A stretch of 64,000 nt of DNA, taken from NCBI GenBank assembly GCA_943736015.1, contig OX031063.1, forward strand, positions 39,758,672-39,822,671. Reading direction: 5' to 3'. This DNA is from Tridacna crocea. Taxonomy: Eukaryota; Mollusca; Bivalvia; Cardiida; Cardiidae. This document shows positions 1 through 10,689 of the stretch, piece by piece; positions within the stretch are counted from its first letter, which is position 1, and every line of letters begins with the position of its first letter. Both the position numbers and the translations under genes were made by a program. Below the pieces are notes generated by a model. It saw only the letters and a program-made list of their open reading frames with translations. It was not told the origin of the DNA and did no database searches.

Positions 1-160
1 TGGGAAAAGGAGAAAATGCTGGTAACCAGCATTTTCTCCTTTTCCCACAATGTTTTCTTCCCTTCCTAAAACAAATGCCAATTCTTTAGTCACATTTATT
101 GTGTCGTCTGCAAATGCTTTGAATTTGGACCAATCTAAAATGTTGCCGTTTGGTAAAGAG
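1..160 (+). mobile_element. TTAA-MITE type B, cut by window edge
   Basis: Begins inside the palindrome; right end GTTTGGTAAAGAG then TTAA (161-164). Confidence 0.9.
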
Positions 161-164
161 TTAA

Positions 165-804
165 GCCCCTTTTAAAAGCGCATGGCTCGTGTCTTTAACA
201 CAAATACTTTTCTGGATAGGTCTGCTGCAAATTTGATTTAGAATGCAGTGACTAAATGGATTCCTTTACAAAACAACAGAGTTTAAGACTTGTATACTTA
301 GAAAGAATTTGTTAACGACGAATAAGATATATTTTAAAAGATGAGACGTGTCTTTGAAAGAATAGAAAACCTGTAATGAAAGGATGTGTATCTGATCCTT
401 ATCTTATTCTATCATTCAACTGTTGACACTATATCGTGGACTGAGTGGTTACATGCCGACAATTACCTGAAACCAACACAGACAACTCTACAAGTTTGGG
501 AGAAGGGTAAAAGATTAATGGGAAAAAGAAGTGTTGTCTGTCTGAAACACAAAGTCTTGTTTACTATGTTTATAGCGAGTTCTCGCCATGTTTGTATCGA
601 AGTGCAATGCGAAACCAAACTTTGTAGCTCTGTAACCAGATTATGATTAATATATTTTCTTGTGGAAGAAAATCAAGGGCGTCCCATGCGGACCGAATCA
701 TCGCTCGGCTGCAGTTGCTTCTCCAGCGTTGTCTATCGTCAGTTTTCTTCAAAAACCTCGTACCTACAGATAGTTTCAAGCTGCAGTTACGATGTTTTTG
801 AAGT
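165..804. other. Unassigned sequence
   Basis: No gene, MITE or other repeat recognised. Short open frames on both strands show no family features. Confidence 0.4.
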
Positions 805-1310
805 AAATCGACGATATTCTTCGAAGATTAGACCTGAACGCATCCTTATCCTGGACAATATCAATATTAATACGCAGTGCATAAACATTAAAACAAAAAA
901 GCCCAAAGCGGCTAAAACAGGCAGCAATGCAGAATGGCTGTTGATCAGTATTTGGAAAATCGAGCCTAATTAGCGCTCCAACGTTCCTTAAAGTTTTCTT
1001 CTGGAAAAAAATAAAAAAAAATAAAATGTTTCCTGCATATCTTTGCTTGCAGTTTGCTAAATATAGACATGGGGATAACCAAGATTTGTGCAACAAGCTT
1101 TGACACAAAAACAATCTTCCTAACAAGCTGAGCTTGTACCGGAGATGTTTCTCAAGCTTATGAATGGTACCTAGGTTAGATGCCATCTAAACATGGCTAG
1201 ATGAATTGTACCGGCGTTTTCTTTTTTTCGAGTGAACGTGTATTTTATTTTGAAATATTAAGTAACGGTTTCCGTTTAGAAAAGTAGTCCGGTTCTGTAA
1301 CTAGAATGCC
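805..1310 (-). repeat. Possible old, diverged relative of the 354-bp element
   Basis: ATATTCTTCGAAGATTAGAC near 811 and the stretch around 1190-1310 (GAATTGTACC, GTATTTTATTTTGAAAT, AAGTAACGGTTTCCG, GGTTCTGTAAC, GAATGCCC) match copy 2 in the same order with many differences and extra sequence between. Confidence 0.4.
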
Positions 1311-2300
1311 CCACTCTCTTGCACTCCGGATCATTCACATATGGTGAGAGTAACGAACGACAACTCTGCTCGGAGATTGAGAATGCCCAAAATTGGTAGA
1401 TATGTGTATGTATTTAAGAAAAAAATACCTATCGGAAGAAAATGCTTATTCACTTAAAATCCTTGGCCTCAATCGGGACATCAAAAATGTCTCCGAGTCC
1501 TTCTGGCATGGAATTCTTGTTCTTGGAAAATTCAAATATTCCAGTTAGACCTCTTAAATATTGAATCCTCGTTCAGACATTCACCAATCTTTCTTATTAT
1601 CAAGATTCTTCTAACCTGTAAAGGAACGCAACTTCTGATGCGTTAAATAAATGGTTTTGTCAGAAACTTATAGCTTTTTTAATCTGAAAATGGAATATAT
1701 TAGACGGTAACAAAAATTCTAAATTTAATTCTACCATACTTATTTTCAACTTAGTATAACATATTGATCAATCAATAAATAAGGTGAGTGTTGCCCCATG
1801 ATGGCCTTTCTGGAAAACATGCAAGATTCGATATTCCTCGGGGATGATCTTCTTAAAACCTCTCTTGGACTCGGTCGGTTAATTCCAAATTTCAAGTTCC
1901 TGCCAGCAATAAAGCTTTTGGAAAAACTGAAATGTAATAAAACGAGAAGTTGCAGCATTAACTTTTCTAAAATTTGGCCTGAAGAAGTCGATAATGCGTC
2001 GCTAAGTGAGGCCGTAAATATGGCCTAAACAGGACTCCGTATAGAGATACCTATCAGTATCCACTCTCTTGCACTCCGGATCATTACATGTATGTGTGGC
2101 AAAGAACGACAACTCTGCTCGGAGATTGATCAGTACCATGATTTTTTCCCCAGAAAGAAAAATGTGGAAAAGACACTAAATTTCCTACAATCGTTCATCT
2201 TAAATGTTTGGAAAACAAAAGGATTCAACCAAGTGCATTCAGGTTAAACGTTATTTGACATAAAAAAAAGGGGTCATACTGCTCCGTGATGACTTGCGAA
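1311..2300. repeat. Unassigned, with a 70-bp motif present twice
   Basis: CACTCTCTTGCACTCCGGAT and ACGACAACTCTGCTCGGAGA, spaced alike, occur at about 1311-1380 and again at about 2060-2130 in direct orientation. The 680 bp between may be part of one repeat. No convincing coding region is seen. Confidence 0.4.
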
Positions 2301-2685
2301 GGCCCTTTTTTTAACCCTTTCCCAAACAATGCCTGGTTTTTACGGGTCTAGAAAAGTAGCTTTTTGAAAACATTGTGGGAAAAGGAGAAAATGCTGGTAA
2401 CCAGCATTTTCTCCTTTTCCAACAATGTTTTCTACCCTGTCATAGACAGAAATCACCTTTTCAGCAAGAGTTTATTTGTCATCTGCAAATGCTTTCAATT
2501 TGGTCTTGCCCAAAAGTCATTATCTCCCGCTAGATGGCATTCTATAAATACTCATCTATCTGATTTGGGCATCCTGGGTACAGAGCCGAATCACTTTCCT
2601 ACGCGATAACCGTTACTTTGAATTTCAAACTAAAATAAACGTTTACTTAATAAAACGTTACCTCGTGCAATTCACTCAGCTATAT

Positions 2686-2888
2686 TGTTATGATATGGGA
2701 AATAACCCTTGCCATTCTGATTGCAGAATATACTGCCCCTCTAAGAGTTACTGTTCTTGACCCCTTTTATACTATATGCATTCCTCTCTGATAGTAGTCT
2801 GTAACTAGGTAGCATAGATTAAACATCTAATAGAAAACTAATTCTCGTGTTCATTAACCCTGCACCCAGATACCCAAACAACATAACA
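2686..2888 (+). repeat. 5' LTR of gypsy element
   Basis: 203 bp, TGTTATGATATGGG ... CATAACA. Same length and, by reading, same sequence as 7393-7595. Confidence 0.95.
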
Positions 2889-2906
2889 TGGTGTCAGAAG
2901 TGGGAT
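2889..2906 (+). other. Primer-binding site of gypsy element
   Basis: TGGTGTCAGAAGTGGGAT begins right after the 5' LTR; TGG pairs with a tRNA CCA end. The likely primer is a tRNA-Leu, from general knowledge of such sites. Confidence 0.75.
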
Positions 2907-3009
2907 TGGAACAATATTGATCGAGATAAAGGGAGATTTATTAATTTGTCAATATACTTGGATTTTAAAAAAAGTTCTATTTTCATCACCGTAACAAAGT
3001 GACAGAACA

Positions 3010-6000
3010 ATGGAAAATTCAGGTCAGTGCCCAAGAATGGACTGGGATGCGAGGGACTTAGCGAACGCTTTCAAAAAGTTTCGAGAACATGCAGAGTTTA
3101 TGTTTGGTGGACCATTAGAGAAGAAGTCAGAGGAAGCCAAGTGCAACTACTTGATGTTGTGGATGGGAGAAAAAGGCAGAGAAATTTTCTCCACTTGGGA
3201 ACTCACCCAAGATCAGAAGAAGGACTTAAATAGTTACTTCGAAGGATTTGAGAAATACTGTAAACCCAAATCCAATACAATATACAGCAGATTCCTCCTT
3301 CGGTCCAGAATTCAGAAGGACAGTGAACCTTTTGACGAGTACGTTACAGAGCTCAAGTTGCTAATAAAAGACTGTGATTACCCTGTGGAAATACAGGAAG
3401 AGCTAATACGTGATCACATTGTATTCGGCATTAAAAGCAATCAAGTAAGAGAGAGGCTCATACATGAAGGTTCAGACCTCAGTCTGCAGAAATGCCTGGA
3501 CATTGCCAGAACAAGCGAGATCAGTCAATCACAGCTGAGATCAATGGACAATCCAGGAGCCGTAGAAATGGTACGACGAGAGGACCATAAAAGTCGAGGC
3601 CGAAACAAACGAGCGAAACAGACGATTGTACAGAAACAGTCAAACAGACCAGAAAGTCAATGTGACAAATGTGGACTTGTACACTGTCACAGTTCAAATA
3701 AACGCTGTCCAGCACTAGGACAAAAGTGTCATTATTGTGCAAAATATAATCATTTTGAAAAAATGTGTCGGAAAAGGATTAAGGATAACAACTCAAAGAA
3801 AGTAAATGATGTAAGGTCAAACCTCTCTAACTCTTCTGATTTAGTTGATCCTGAATTTACAGTAAGTACTGTGCAGCATGACAAAGTGACAAATCAAGCT
3901 TTTGTAGATATTGGTATTTGCAATGGAACACTGAAAATGAAAATTGATACAGGTGCTCAGGTAAATGTCATTCCAACATCGCAATACTACAGTCTACCAA
4001 ATTACGCACGACTACAGCACACACGCAGACGCTTGAAAGCTTATGATGGTAGTCAATTAAAGGTTGAGGGCTTTGTCAAATTAAAATGCAGATATAAGGG
4101 TAAGGTCACAAAGGAAGAATTCTACATTGTAGATACCCCTACTTCACACCCTATTCTTGGTCTTGAAACATGCATGTCTCTAGGTCTAATAAAGTTGATT
4201 CACACTGCGGACATTGACAGACCAGCCATGACAAGACAAGACGTATTAGACACATACAAAGATATATTTACTGGTATAGGAACTTTACCAGGTGAATGTG
4301 AAATTCATCTTCGACACGACGCCAAACCTGTTGTACACCCGCCTCGGAAAGTACCGATTGCGATTAGAGACAGACTTAAGACACAGCTGGACGAAATGGA
4401 GAAATCGCATGTTATCTGTAAGGTTACGGAGCCTACAGAATGGGTTAACAGTCTAGTGACTGTACAAAAGAGTAACGGGACATTGCGGATATGCTTGAGC
4501 CCGAAAGACTTGAATGACGCGATAAAGAGACCGCATTATCCAAGCAAAACGATCGATGACATACTGCCAGACATGGCAGGAGCAAAGGTTTTTTCTAAGC
4601 TAGATGCTAGAAGTGGTTACTGGTCGATCAAACTGACAGAAAAATCGTCAATGTACATGACGTTTAACACGCCATTCGGGCGATACAGATTTCTAAGACT
4701 GCCATTTGGAATAAAATCGGCAAATGATTTGTTCCAGCAGAAAATGGACGAATGCTTGGAAAATCTACCTGGTGTTAAGACCATTGTAGACGACATTGTG
4801 GTGTATGGAAAGGATCAAGCCACACATGACAGAAATCTGGACTTACTATTAACCAGATGCAGGGAGAAGGGTATTAGGTTAAACCCAGACAAGACAGAAA
4901 TAGGTAAGCAAGAAATACCGTTCTTTGGTCACATGTTAACGGCGACAGGACTAAAAATGGACCCTGCAAAAGTAAAAGCTATTCGGGAAATGCCGTCCCC
5001 TCAGTCAAAAGCAGAATTGCAGACAGTTTTAGGTATGATTACCTATCTGCAACGTTTTGCGCCTTGTTTAGCAGAGATGACTAGTCCCATGAGACAGTTA
5101 CTGAAAAACGATGTCGAATTCGAGTGGAATGAGGCATGGAAAAATGCGTTCACAAAGATTAAAGATGTGATAACGCAAAACCCAGGACCTGTACTGACGT
5201 ACTTTGACCCTGAGAAGGACATTACGTTACAGGTAGACGCATCCAAATTTGGACTAGGAGCAGCATTGCTGCAAGATGATAGGCCAGTGAGCTATGCATC
5301 AAAGTCACTGACTCAGACAGAAATCAATTATAGCCAAATTGAAAAAGAGTTGTTTGCTATCGTGTTTGGATGCACACGATTTCATCAGTATGTTTATGGC
5401 AGACCCATTAACGTTCAGACAGACCACAAGCCTTTGATAGCAATATTTAAGAAAAACATACAGACAGTACCGCCTCGTCTGCAACGTATGATGTTGTCAC
5501 TGTCAGGATATGACATAAATCTGACATACATACCAGGGAAAGAAATCCCTCTGGCCGACACTCTGTCGAGAAAGTTTTTACCTGACACTTGTCCCGACTT
5601 GATAGACGGACTGGACGAACATGTACATGGAGTTTTGTCATGTATTCCTGTAAGTGATCAGAAAATGGATTATCTCAGAGCTGAGACAAAGACAGACAGA
5701 CATATGCAGCTATTGATTGAGGTCATAAATAATGGTTGGCCAGAAAACAGGACAGACTGTCCAAGAGAACTGATAGAGTTCTGGAACTATAGGGACGAAC
5801 TGACCGTAATTGACGGAATAGTTCTGAAAGGGACAAAGATTTTTGTTCCAGAAGCATGTAGACCATTCATGCTAGACAAAATTCATGACGCGCATTTGGG
5901 TATTGAAAAATGCACGCAGAGAGCCCGAGAAATACTGTTTTGGCCAAACATGTCGAAAGACATCAAACAGCTCATTCAAAAATGTTCTATTTGCCTCGAG

Positions 6001-7047
6001 CACAGAAATTCAAATGTGAAGGAACCGTTACAATGTAGTAATATTCCTGAGGGACCATGGCAGATAGCTGCCACTGACATTTTTCATTGGAATGATGCTA
6101 ATTATATCTTGCTCGTAGACTACTACAGTAGATATTTTGAAGTCAGTATATTGCCTGACAGTAGATCAGCCACAGTCATAGACCGCCTGAAAAGTTACAT
6201 GAGTAGGCATGGTATTGTGCAGAAGCTTATTAGTGACAACGGCACACAATACACTTCTCAAGAATTTAAGAATTTCGCAAGAAATTGGGATTTCATACAT
6301 GAAACGTCAAGCCCATTGTACCCCAAAGGTAACGGTCTGGCTGAGAGAACAGTCCAAACAATTAAAGCCCTTTTCACCAAGGCAAAACAATGTGGGAGAG
6401 ATCCTTATCTCTCAATATTGGAGTATCGTAATTCTCCCTTAGCCTGTGGAAAATCCCCAGCACAGCTACTGATGAGTAGACAGTTAAGGTCTGTTCTGCC
6501 AGTGACATCAGAACAACTTGCCCCGCAATTGCCATGCAAAATGCAGGTCAGATCGAAAATGAATGATGTCAAACACAGGTCAAAGTTCCAATATGATAAG
6601 CAATCAAGGTCGCTTAAGCCCTTGGACATTGGGGAAAGAATCAGGGTTAGATTTGGTAAACTTTGGAAACCTGCTGAAGTAATTGATAAGATCAATAGTA
6701 GATCATATATAGTTAGGACTGAAAATGGTGCTGAATACAGAAGAAATAGGTACCATTTGCTCAAAACCAACGAAGGCAAAGTTGCCAATAACCAGTCAAG
6801 CACACCAAAGATAGAATACAGTAATGTATTACAGAATGATTCAAAGAGTAAATCATTGCAAAGTGAACAAATTGCTTCACAACCACATGCACAACAGTCA
6901 GACACACAAACGCATGTGCAGACACCTGTAAATACCAATAGTTCGTCAGAAAATAGCAGCAATACAAATAAAGTTGAATCAGAGTCTGAATTCAGGACAA
7001 CAAGGTCAGGGAGAAAGGTGAAACCACCTCAAAGACTTTCTTTGTGA
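3010..7047 (+). CDS. Gag-Pol polyprotein of gypsy element, 1345 residues, single frame
   Basis: Gag occupies about residues 1-215. Two zinc-knuckle-like motifs follow: an atypical CDKCG...C at about 218 and CHYCAKYNHFEKMC at about 240. Protease IDTGAQVNVIP has its aspartate near 313. Reverse transcriptase has IVDD (Asp 594/595; the first residue is Ile, not Tyr or Phe). RNase H has DASKFGLGAAL near 743. Integrase has an HHCC zinc domain (about 956-995) and a D1023, D1076, 35-residue gap, E1112 core. A basic GERIRVRFGKLWKPAEV module and a variable tail ending in TRSGRKVKPPQRLSL follow. Gag and Pol share one frame with no frameshift or stop. Motif style resembles the Mag/SURL/K02A2.6 group (inference). 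No envelope gene. Confidence 0.95.
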   Translation: MENSGQCPRMDWDARDLANAFKKFREHAEFMFGGPLEKKSEEAKCNYLMLWMGEKGREIFSTWELTQDQKKDLNSYFEGFEKYCKPKSNTIYSRFLLRSRIQKDSEPFDEYVTELKLLIKDCDYPVEIQEELIRDHIVFGIKSNQVRERLIHEGSDLSLQKCLDIARTSEISQSQLRSMDNPGAVEMVRREDHKSRGRNKRAKQTIVQKQSNRPESQCDKCGLVHCHSSNKRCPALGQKCHYCAKYNHFEKMCRKRIKDNNSKKVNDVRSNLSNSSDLVDPEFTVSTVQHDKVTNQAFVDIGICNGTLKMKIDTGAQVNVIPTSQYYSLPNYARLQHTRRRLKAYDGSQLKVEGFVKLKCRYKGKVTKEEFYIVDTPTSHPILGLETCMSLGLIKLIHTADIDRPAMTRQDVLDTYKDIFTGIGTLPGECEIHLRHDAKPVVHPPRKVPIAIRDRLKTQLDEMEKSHVICKVTEPTEWVNSLVTVQKSNGTLRICLSPKDLNDAIKRPHYPSKTIDDILPDMAGAKVFSKLDARSGYWSIKLTEKSSMYMTFNTPFGRYRFLRLPFGIKSANDLFQQKMDECLENLPGVKTIVDDIVVYGKDQATHDRNLDLLLTRCREKGIRLNPDKTEIGKQEIPFFGHMLTATGLKMDPAKVKAIREMPSPQSKAELQTVLGMITYLQRFAPCLAEMTSPMRQLLKNDVEFEWNEAWKNAFTKIKDVITQNPGPVLTYFDPEKDITLQVDASKFGLGAALLQDDRPVSYASKSLTQTEINYSQIEKELFAIVFGCTRFHQYVYGRPINVQTDHKPLIAIFKKNIQTVPPRLQRMMLSLSGYDINLTYIPGKEIPLADTLSRKFLPDTCPDLIDGLDEHVHGVLSCIPVSDQKMDYLRAETKTDRHMQLLIEVINNGWPENRTDCPRELIEFWNYRDELTVIDGIVLKGTKIFVPEACRPFMLDKIHDAHLGIEKCTQRAREILFWPNMSKDIKQLIQKCSICLEHRNSNVKEPLQCSNIPEGPWQIAATDIFHWNDANYILLVDYYSRYFEVSILPDSRSATVIDRLKSYMSRHGIVQKLISDNGTQYTSQEFKNFARNWDFIHETSSPLYPKGNGLAERTVQTIKALFTKAKQCGRDPYLSILEYRNSPLACGKSPAQLLMSRQLRSVLPVTSEQLAPQLPCKMQVRSKMNDVKHRSKFQYDKQSRSLKPLDIGERIRVRFGKLWKPAEVIDKINSRSYIVRTENGAEYRRNRYHLLKTNEGKVANNQSSTPKIEYSNVLQNDSKSKSLQSEQIASQPHAQQSDTQTHVQTPVNTNSSSENSSNTNKVESESEFRTTRSGRKVKPPQRLSL

Positions 7048-7392
7048 AAGGAAAAGAGAAAACAGGAAAGATTCTGTTGGATTAATTATGTAAATAACCA
7101 TGTTTTATTTCAGCTATGAACTGATGATATTAGTCGGGAAAAGCCCACTAATGTTAGCGTGTCAGTTATGAAAACAAATTGGCACACCAGTGACCGTGTC
7201 AAATTAGATATTAAACTGGCAGACGAACAGATTTCAAGGAGATTACATGGCTATCTCACGATGCCATAATATAATTAATCACTGCCATGGAGCAGTTAAG
7301 GTGAATCTGCTTGGGAGTCTGAACTCTTGACCAACTATTATGCAATTGCACAACTGATAAGCAATTCACTACTTGTTTTCAAAAAAGGGAGA

Positions 7393-7595
7393 TGTTATGA
7401 TATGGGAAATAACCCTTGCCATTCTGATTGCAGAATATACTGCCCCTCTAAGAGTTACTGTTCTTGACCCCTTTTATACTATATGCATTCCTCTCTGATA
7501 GTAGTCTGTAACTAGGTAGCATAGATTAAACATCTAATAGAAAACTAATTCTCGTGTTCATTAACCCTGCACCCAGATACCCAAACAACATAACA
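7393..7595 (+). repeat. 3' LTR of gypsy element
   Basis: 203 bp, directly after the polypurine tract, followed by the TATAT target duplication. Confidence 0.95.
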
Positions 7596-7811
7596 TATAT
7601 GATCAGCAGTCTACAGAAATCTGGAGCTAAGGCAGGTCTCGTTTCTCCTCAAACGTATTGATAAAAGCTATTTTTTTACATTACTACTTTATAGAGCGTA
7701 ATATTACACTCAGCCCGCTTTCGGGGCTAGTGATACGTCATATAAGACAGTCTAATCTTCGAAGAATATGACATGCGCAGACAACGGCCCAAAAGTTTGG
7801 TAAAGGGTTAA

Positions 7812-8524
7812 AGCTACCTATCCCTGGGAAAAACAGACATGAAAGTAAAAGATCGTCTCTAGGCGTGAAATACAAACTTGTACTCGGGTCACTTTACTTT
7901 CAATGCAACATCAGTCGACCTCGTGTTCTTACGATAGTAAGGGCAAAGGCCGGTTTGAAAACAATGTGGAAATAAGCGACAGAGACGCAAAAAAAAGTAA
8001 CAAAAAGCCATTGTCATAATATTTCCACATCTAAACGTGTATCTTTGAAACTTACAGCGCAACATGAATCAAATTAACATTCTAAATCAGTACAGCAAAC
8101 GGCCCGACCAATTTTAAAGTATATGTGAAGATTAAATTTTCTGTGTTTGATAGGCTAGAAAAAATATTTCAGGTGAAAGAGAAAATGCTGGTTATCGCAA
8201 TGTTTTCTACTTTTCCTACAAATTTTTTCGAAAGGTTTCTGCTTCTGGGATCGTGCGGTAAAAGGTCAATATACAATTTCGTACAATTTAGTACAATTTC
8301 GAGGCTGTTTTGGGTAGAATATCTGTAGATCTAAGATCAGACTGCAAGTTCTCTGCAATCAGATCTTGATCCAAGCTGGTCTCATAAGCTTAAAAATCTA
8401 GGATAGGACTTAGTGCTGTAAAGGTTAATTTTTCACATTGGTCTGCTGCAAATTGTTTCTAGGAGATTACTCGGAAATTTTAGAGAAGGTTGCTGAATCT
8501 CCATCTTTTCCTTACTTTACAGCT
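7812..8524. other. Mostly unassigned; worn MITE core at 8150-8275
   Basis: GAGAAAATGCTGGTTATCGC followed by AATGTTTTCTAC is a decayed MITE centre. A GATCAGACTGCA dyad lies at 8322-8396. The remainder shows nothing. Confidence 0.45.
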
Positions 8525-8528
8525 TTAA

Positions 8529-8745
8529 CTCATTGCCAAACGACATTATTTTAGGCTTGTCAAAATTGAAAGCATTTGCTGACGACAAAATAAAAGTGAC
8601 TGAAAATTTGAAATTTGTGTTGTGAAGGGTAGAAAACATTGTGGGAAAAGGAGAAAATGCTACCTGCATTTTCTCCTTTTCCCACAATGTTTTATAAAAG
8701 ATTCTTTCTCAAGGTTGTCAAAAGTAGGGATTGAATGGTAATGAG
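8529..8745 (-). mobile_element. TTAA-MITE type B, shortened loop
   Basis: TTAA 8525-8528 and 8746-8749. The palindrome turn is cut to GCTACCTGC. Shares its right TTAA with the next copy. Confidence 0.88.
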
Positions 8746-8749
8746 TTAA

Positions 8750-9907
8750 CCCACAATCCTGACTTTAACAGCCTTGAAGAAGGGAGCTTTTGAAAACATT
8801 GTGGGAAAAGGAGAAAATACTGTCAACCAAGGCATATTGCAGTGATTGTTTTTTAAAATATTTAATTAATAATTAATAGTTAAAATTAGTTTTAATAATC
8901 AATCTATCTATGTTCAACTTTTACTAAGTAATCTATCTATATGAAGGGTTTGCTATGTCTCATCTTGAACATATGGATATGCAACATTTGGTAGCATTTG
9001 GAACCTTATCAGAAAGTCTTTGCAGTAATCTAGTGGAACTAGTGGAATTTCAAGTAGGTGCTATACTCCTTTGATGTTGATGATAGAGTAAGAAAATGCG
9101 GGAAAATGAGTGAGTGAGCAATTGACCAATGAGAGAGAGCCGAACAAATAAATTAAGATGAGTGAGCATAAGAATGATTTTGATTGGATGTAGGATGGAT
9201 GAGGATCATGTGAAGTATGAGATTTGGAGAGAAAGATTTTAGGATGAGAGGGACAGAAATTACTTTGGCTTTGAAGAATTTAGATCTATTTGGAATATTT
9301 GGACATTATAGAAATTAGTTTGGCTTTGATGACTTTGGATGTATTTTAGAATCTTTGGATATATGAAATTAGAAAGAAATTGAAATTCTGAAAACGAAAC
9401 ATTTGTCTTGTTGACTCATTCTGTTATTCCCATCTCAGTGATATAATCGTGGAGAAACATTAATGTGGAATTCCCCTCCCTGTTATGATGGAGTATAGCA
9501 CCTACTTGAAATTTATAACCAACATAGATAACCAATGGGGGTCTAATGCAATAGTTCCACTAGATTACTGCAAAGACTTTCTGATAAGGTTCCAAATGCT
9601 ACCAAATGTTGCATATCCATATGTTCAAAATGAGACAAATAGCAAACCCTTCATATAGACAGATTACTTAGTAAAAGTTGAACATAGATAGATTGATTAT
9701 TAAAACTAATTTTCACTATTAATTATTAATTAAATATTTTAACAAACAATGACTGCAATATGCCTTGGGTGACAATACTGGTAACCTTTTCCTACAATGT
9801 TTTCTACCAAATCAAAGACAAATGTCATCATCTGAGCCACATTTCATTTGTCATCTGCGAATGCTTTCAATTCGGACAAGACCAGTAATTCGCCCTTTTT
9901 TAGAGAC
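8750..9907 (+). mobile_element. TTAA-MITE type B, split by a fold-back element
   Basis: Left part ends GAGAAAATAC at 8820; right part resumes ATACTGGTAACC at 9775. The right end is worn. Confidence 0.8.
8821..9774. mobile_element. 954-bp fold-back DNA element with roughly 250-285-bp inverted arms
   Basis: Ends TGTCAACCAAGGCATATTGC and its near-complement GCAATATGCCTTGGGTGACA. Arms 8821-9069 and 9490-9774 match throughout; the right arm has a roughly 36-bp extra piece. ATAC is duplicated (8817-8820, 9775-9778). TGTCA ends and a 4-bp duplication recall Ginger-type elements, tentatively. The inner 420 bp has no long open frame. Confidence 0.8.
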
Positions 9908-10059
9908 TTAAAGATCACTGCAAAAATACTGACTTTTTTTACTACTACAGGCCATATTACTTTGGCATATTTATATGAAATGCTGTTGAAAGATGGGTAT
10001 TTATAGGTCACAAGCAAATGGCTTGAAATTCCAAAAATATTTACTTCATCCGTTTACCA

Positions 10060-10300
10060 GACAATCTTGCATTTTCATAACCCTGAAGAAGATGGCTTTT
10101 GAAAAGATTTTGTGTAATGAAGAAACTGTTGGCATCCTGCCATTTTCTCCATTTCCTAACAAACTTTTTAACAGCCTTCTACAAAGTTGGTATACCCAAG
10201 ATTCTTTATTCTTCAAAAGCCACCCCACAAAATTGAAGAATTTATCATTTCATTTGTTAGATTTACTGGGTAGGCCTATCTAATGTGAACAATGTTTTAT
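10060..10300 (+). mobile_element. Strongly decayed TTAA-MITE
   Basis: CCCTGAAGAAGATGGCTTTTG, then a broken centre ending CCATTTTCTCCATTTCCTAA; ends not definable. Confidence 0.4.
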
Positions 10301-10377
10301 GAACAACTTTTGTTTAACTTCCAACGGTTTCCATGTCTTTTTGACAGACAAACAGGCAGACAAATAGAGGTTGGAGA

Positions 10378-10378
10378 C

Positions 10379-10431
<53 letters not shown>
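10378..10431 (+). repeat. GA microsatellite
   Basis: About 22 GA units with one interruption, ending in a run of nine G. AG-rich sequence with further GAGA runs continues at 10690-10860. Confidence 0.9.
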
Positions 10432-10432
<1 letters not shown>

Positions 10433-10465
10433 AGATAAAATATAAATAGAGAAGGAGGTCGTCAA

Positions 10466-10685
10466 CCCTTTCCCAAAAGACAAATTTTGGACTCTTTCAA
10501 ACGAAAAGAGTTTGAAGACGACAATTTTAGATTTGGAGAAAATGCCAGAAAGTTCTCAAAAAGGGTAGAAAACACTGTGGGAAAAGGAGGAATTGCTCGT
10601 TACGAGGAATTTCTCCTTTTCCCACAGTGTTTTCAAAAGACTTTTACTGCAGACAAGTAAAAACCAGGGCTTGTTTGGGAAAGGG
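10466..10685 (-). mobile_element. TTAA-MITE type D with TCAA target duplication
   Basis: TCAA, not TTAA, on both sides (10462-10465, 10686-10689). Core turn is CTCGTTACGAG; outer arms CACTGTGGG / CCCACAGTG are paired. Confidence 0.88.
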
Positions 10686-10689
10686 TCAA

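Larger units (their letters stand above)
2686..7595 (+). mobile_element. Intact Ty3/gypsy LTR retrotransposon, 4910 bp
   Basis: Two 203-bp LTRs (2686-2888 and 7393-7595), TG...CA ended and apparently identical, enclose one gag-pol frame. TATAT duplications lie at 2681-2685 and 7596-7600. A primer-binding site TGGTGTCAGAAGTGGGAT starts at 2889, looking complementary to a tRNA-Leu-type 3' end (inference). A polypurine tract AAAAAAGGGAGA abuts the 3' LTR. Identical LTRs and an uninterrupted frame mean a recent insertion. Confidence 0.95.
2518..7786 (+). mobile_element. 354-bp element with 10-bp target duplication, split by the gypsy insertion (copy 1)
   Basis: The two parts, 2518-2685 and 7601-7786, match the reverse complement of 53925-54275. 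It starts CATTATCTCC and ends CATGCGCAGACAACG, with only weakly matching ends. GCCCAAAAGT flanks it on both sides (2508-2517, 7787-7796) and belongs to the host MITE. A 10-bp duplication suggests a Mutator-like transposase (inference). It contains TATAAATA near its start and AATAAA near its middle. Confidence 0.8.
2315..7807 (+). mobile_element. TTAA-MITE type A, split by nested elements
   Basis: TTAA at 2311-2314 and 7808-7811. Own parts are 2315-2517 and about 7797-7807; the rest is the 354-bp element carrying gypsy. Type A ends read CCCTTTCCCAAACA and TTGGTAAAGGG. Confidence 0.88.

Noticed and set aside
776-1186. 136-codon open frame on the minus strand
   Set aside because: Low-complexity, no recognisable family, and overlaps a possible old repeat.
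6405-6962. 185-codon open frame on the minus strand inside gypsy
   Set aside because: Shadow of the gag-pol frame, with no family features.
8821-9774. Assembly artefact as explanation for the long inverted repeat
   Set aside because: The arms have diverged, one has an extra piece, and a target duplication flanks the element, so it is a genuine insertion.
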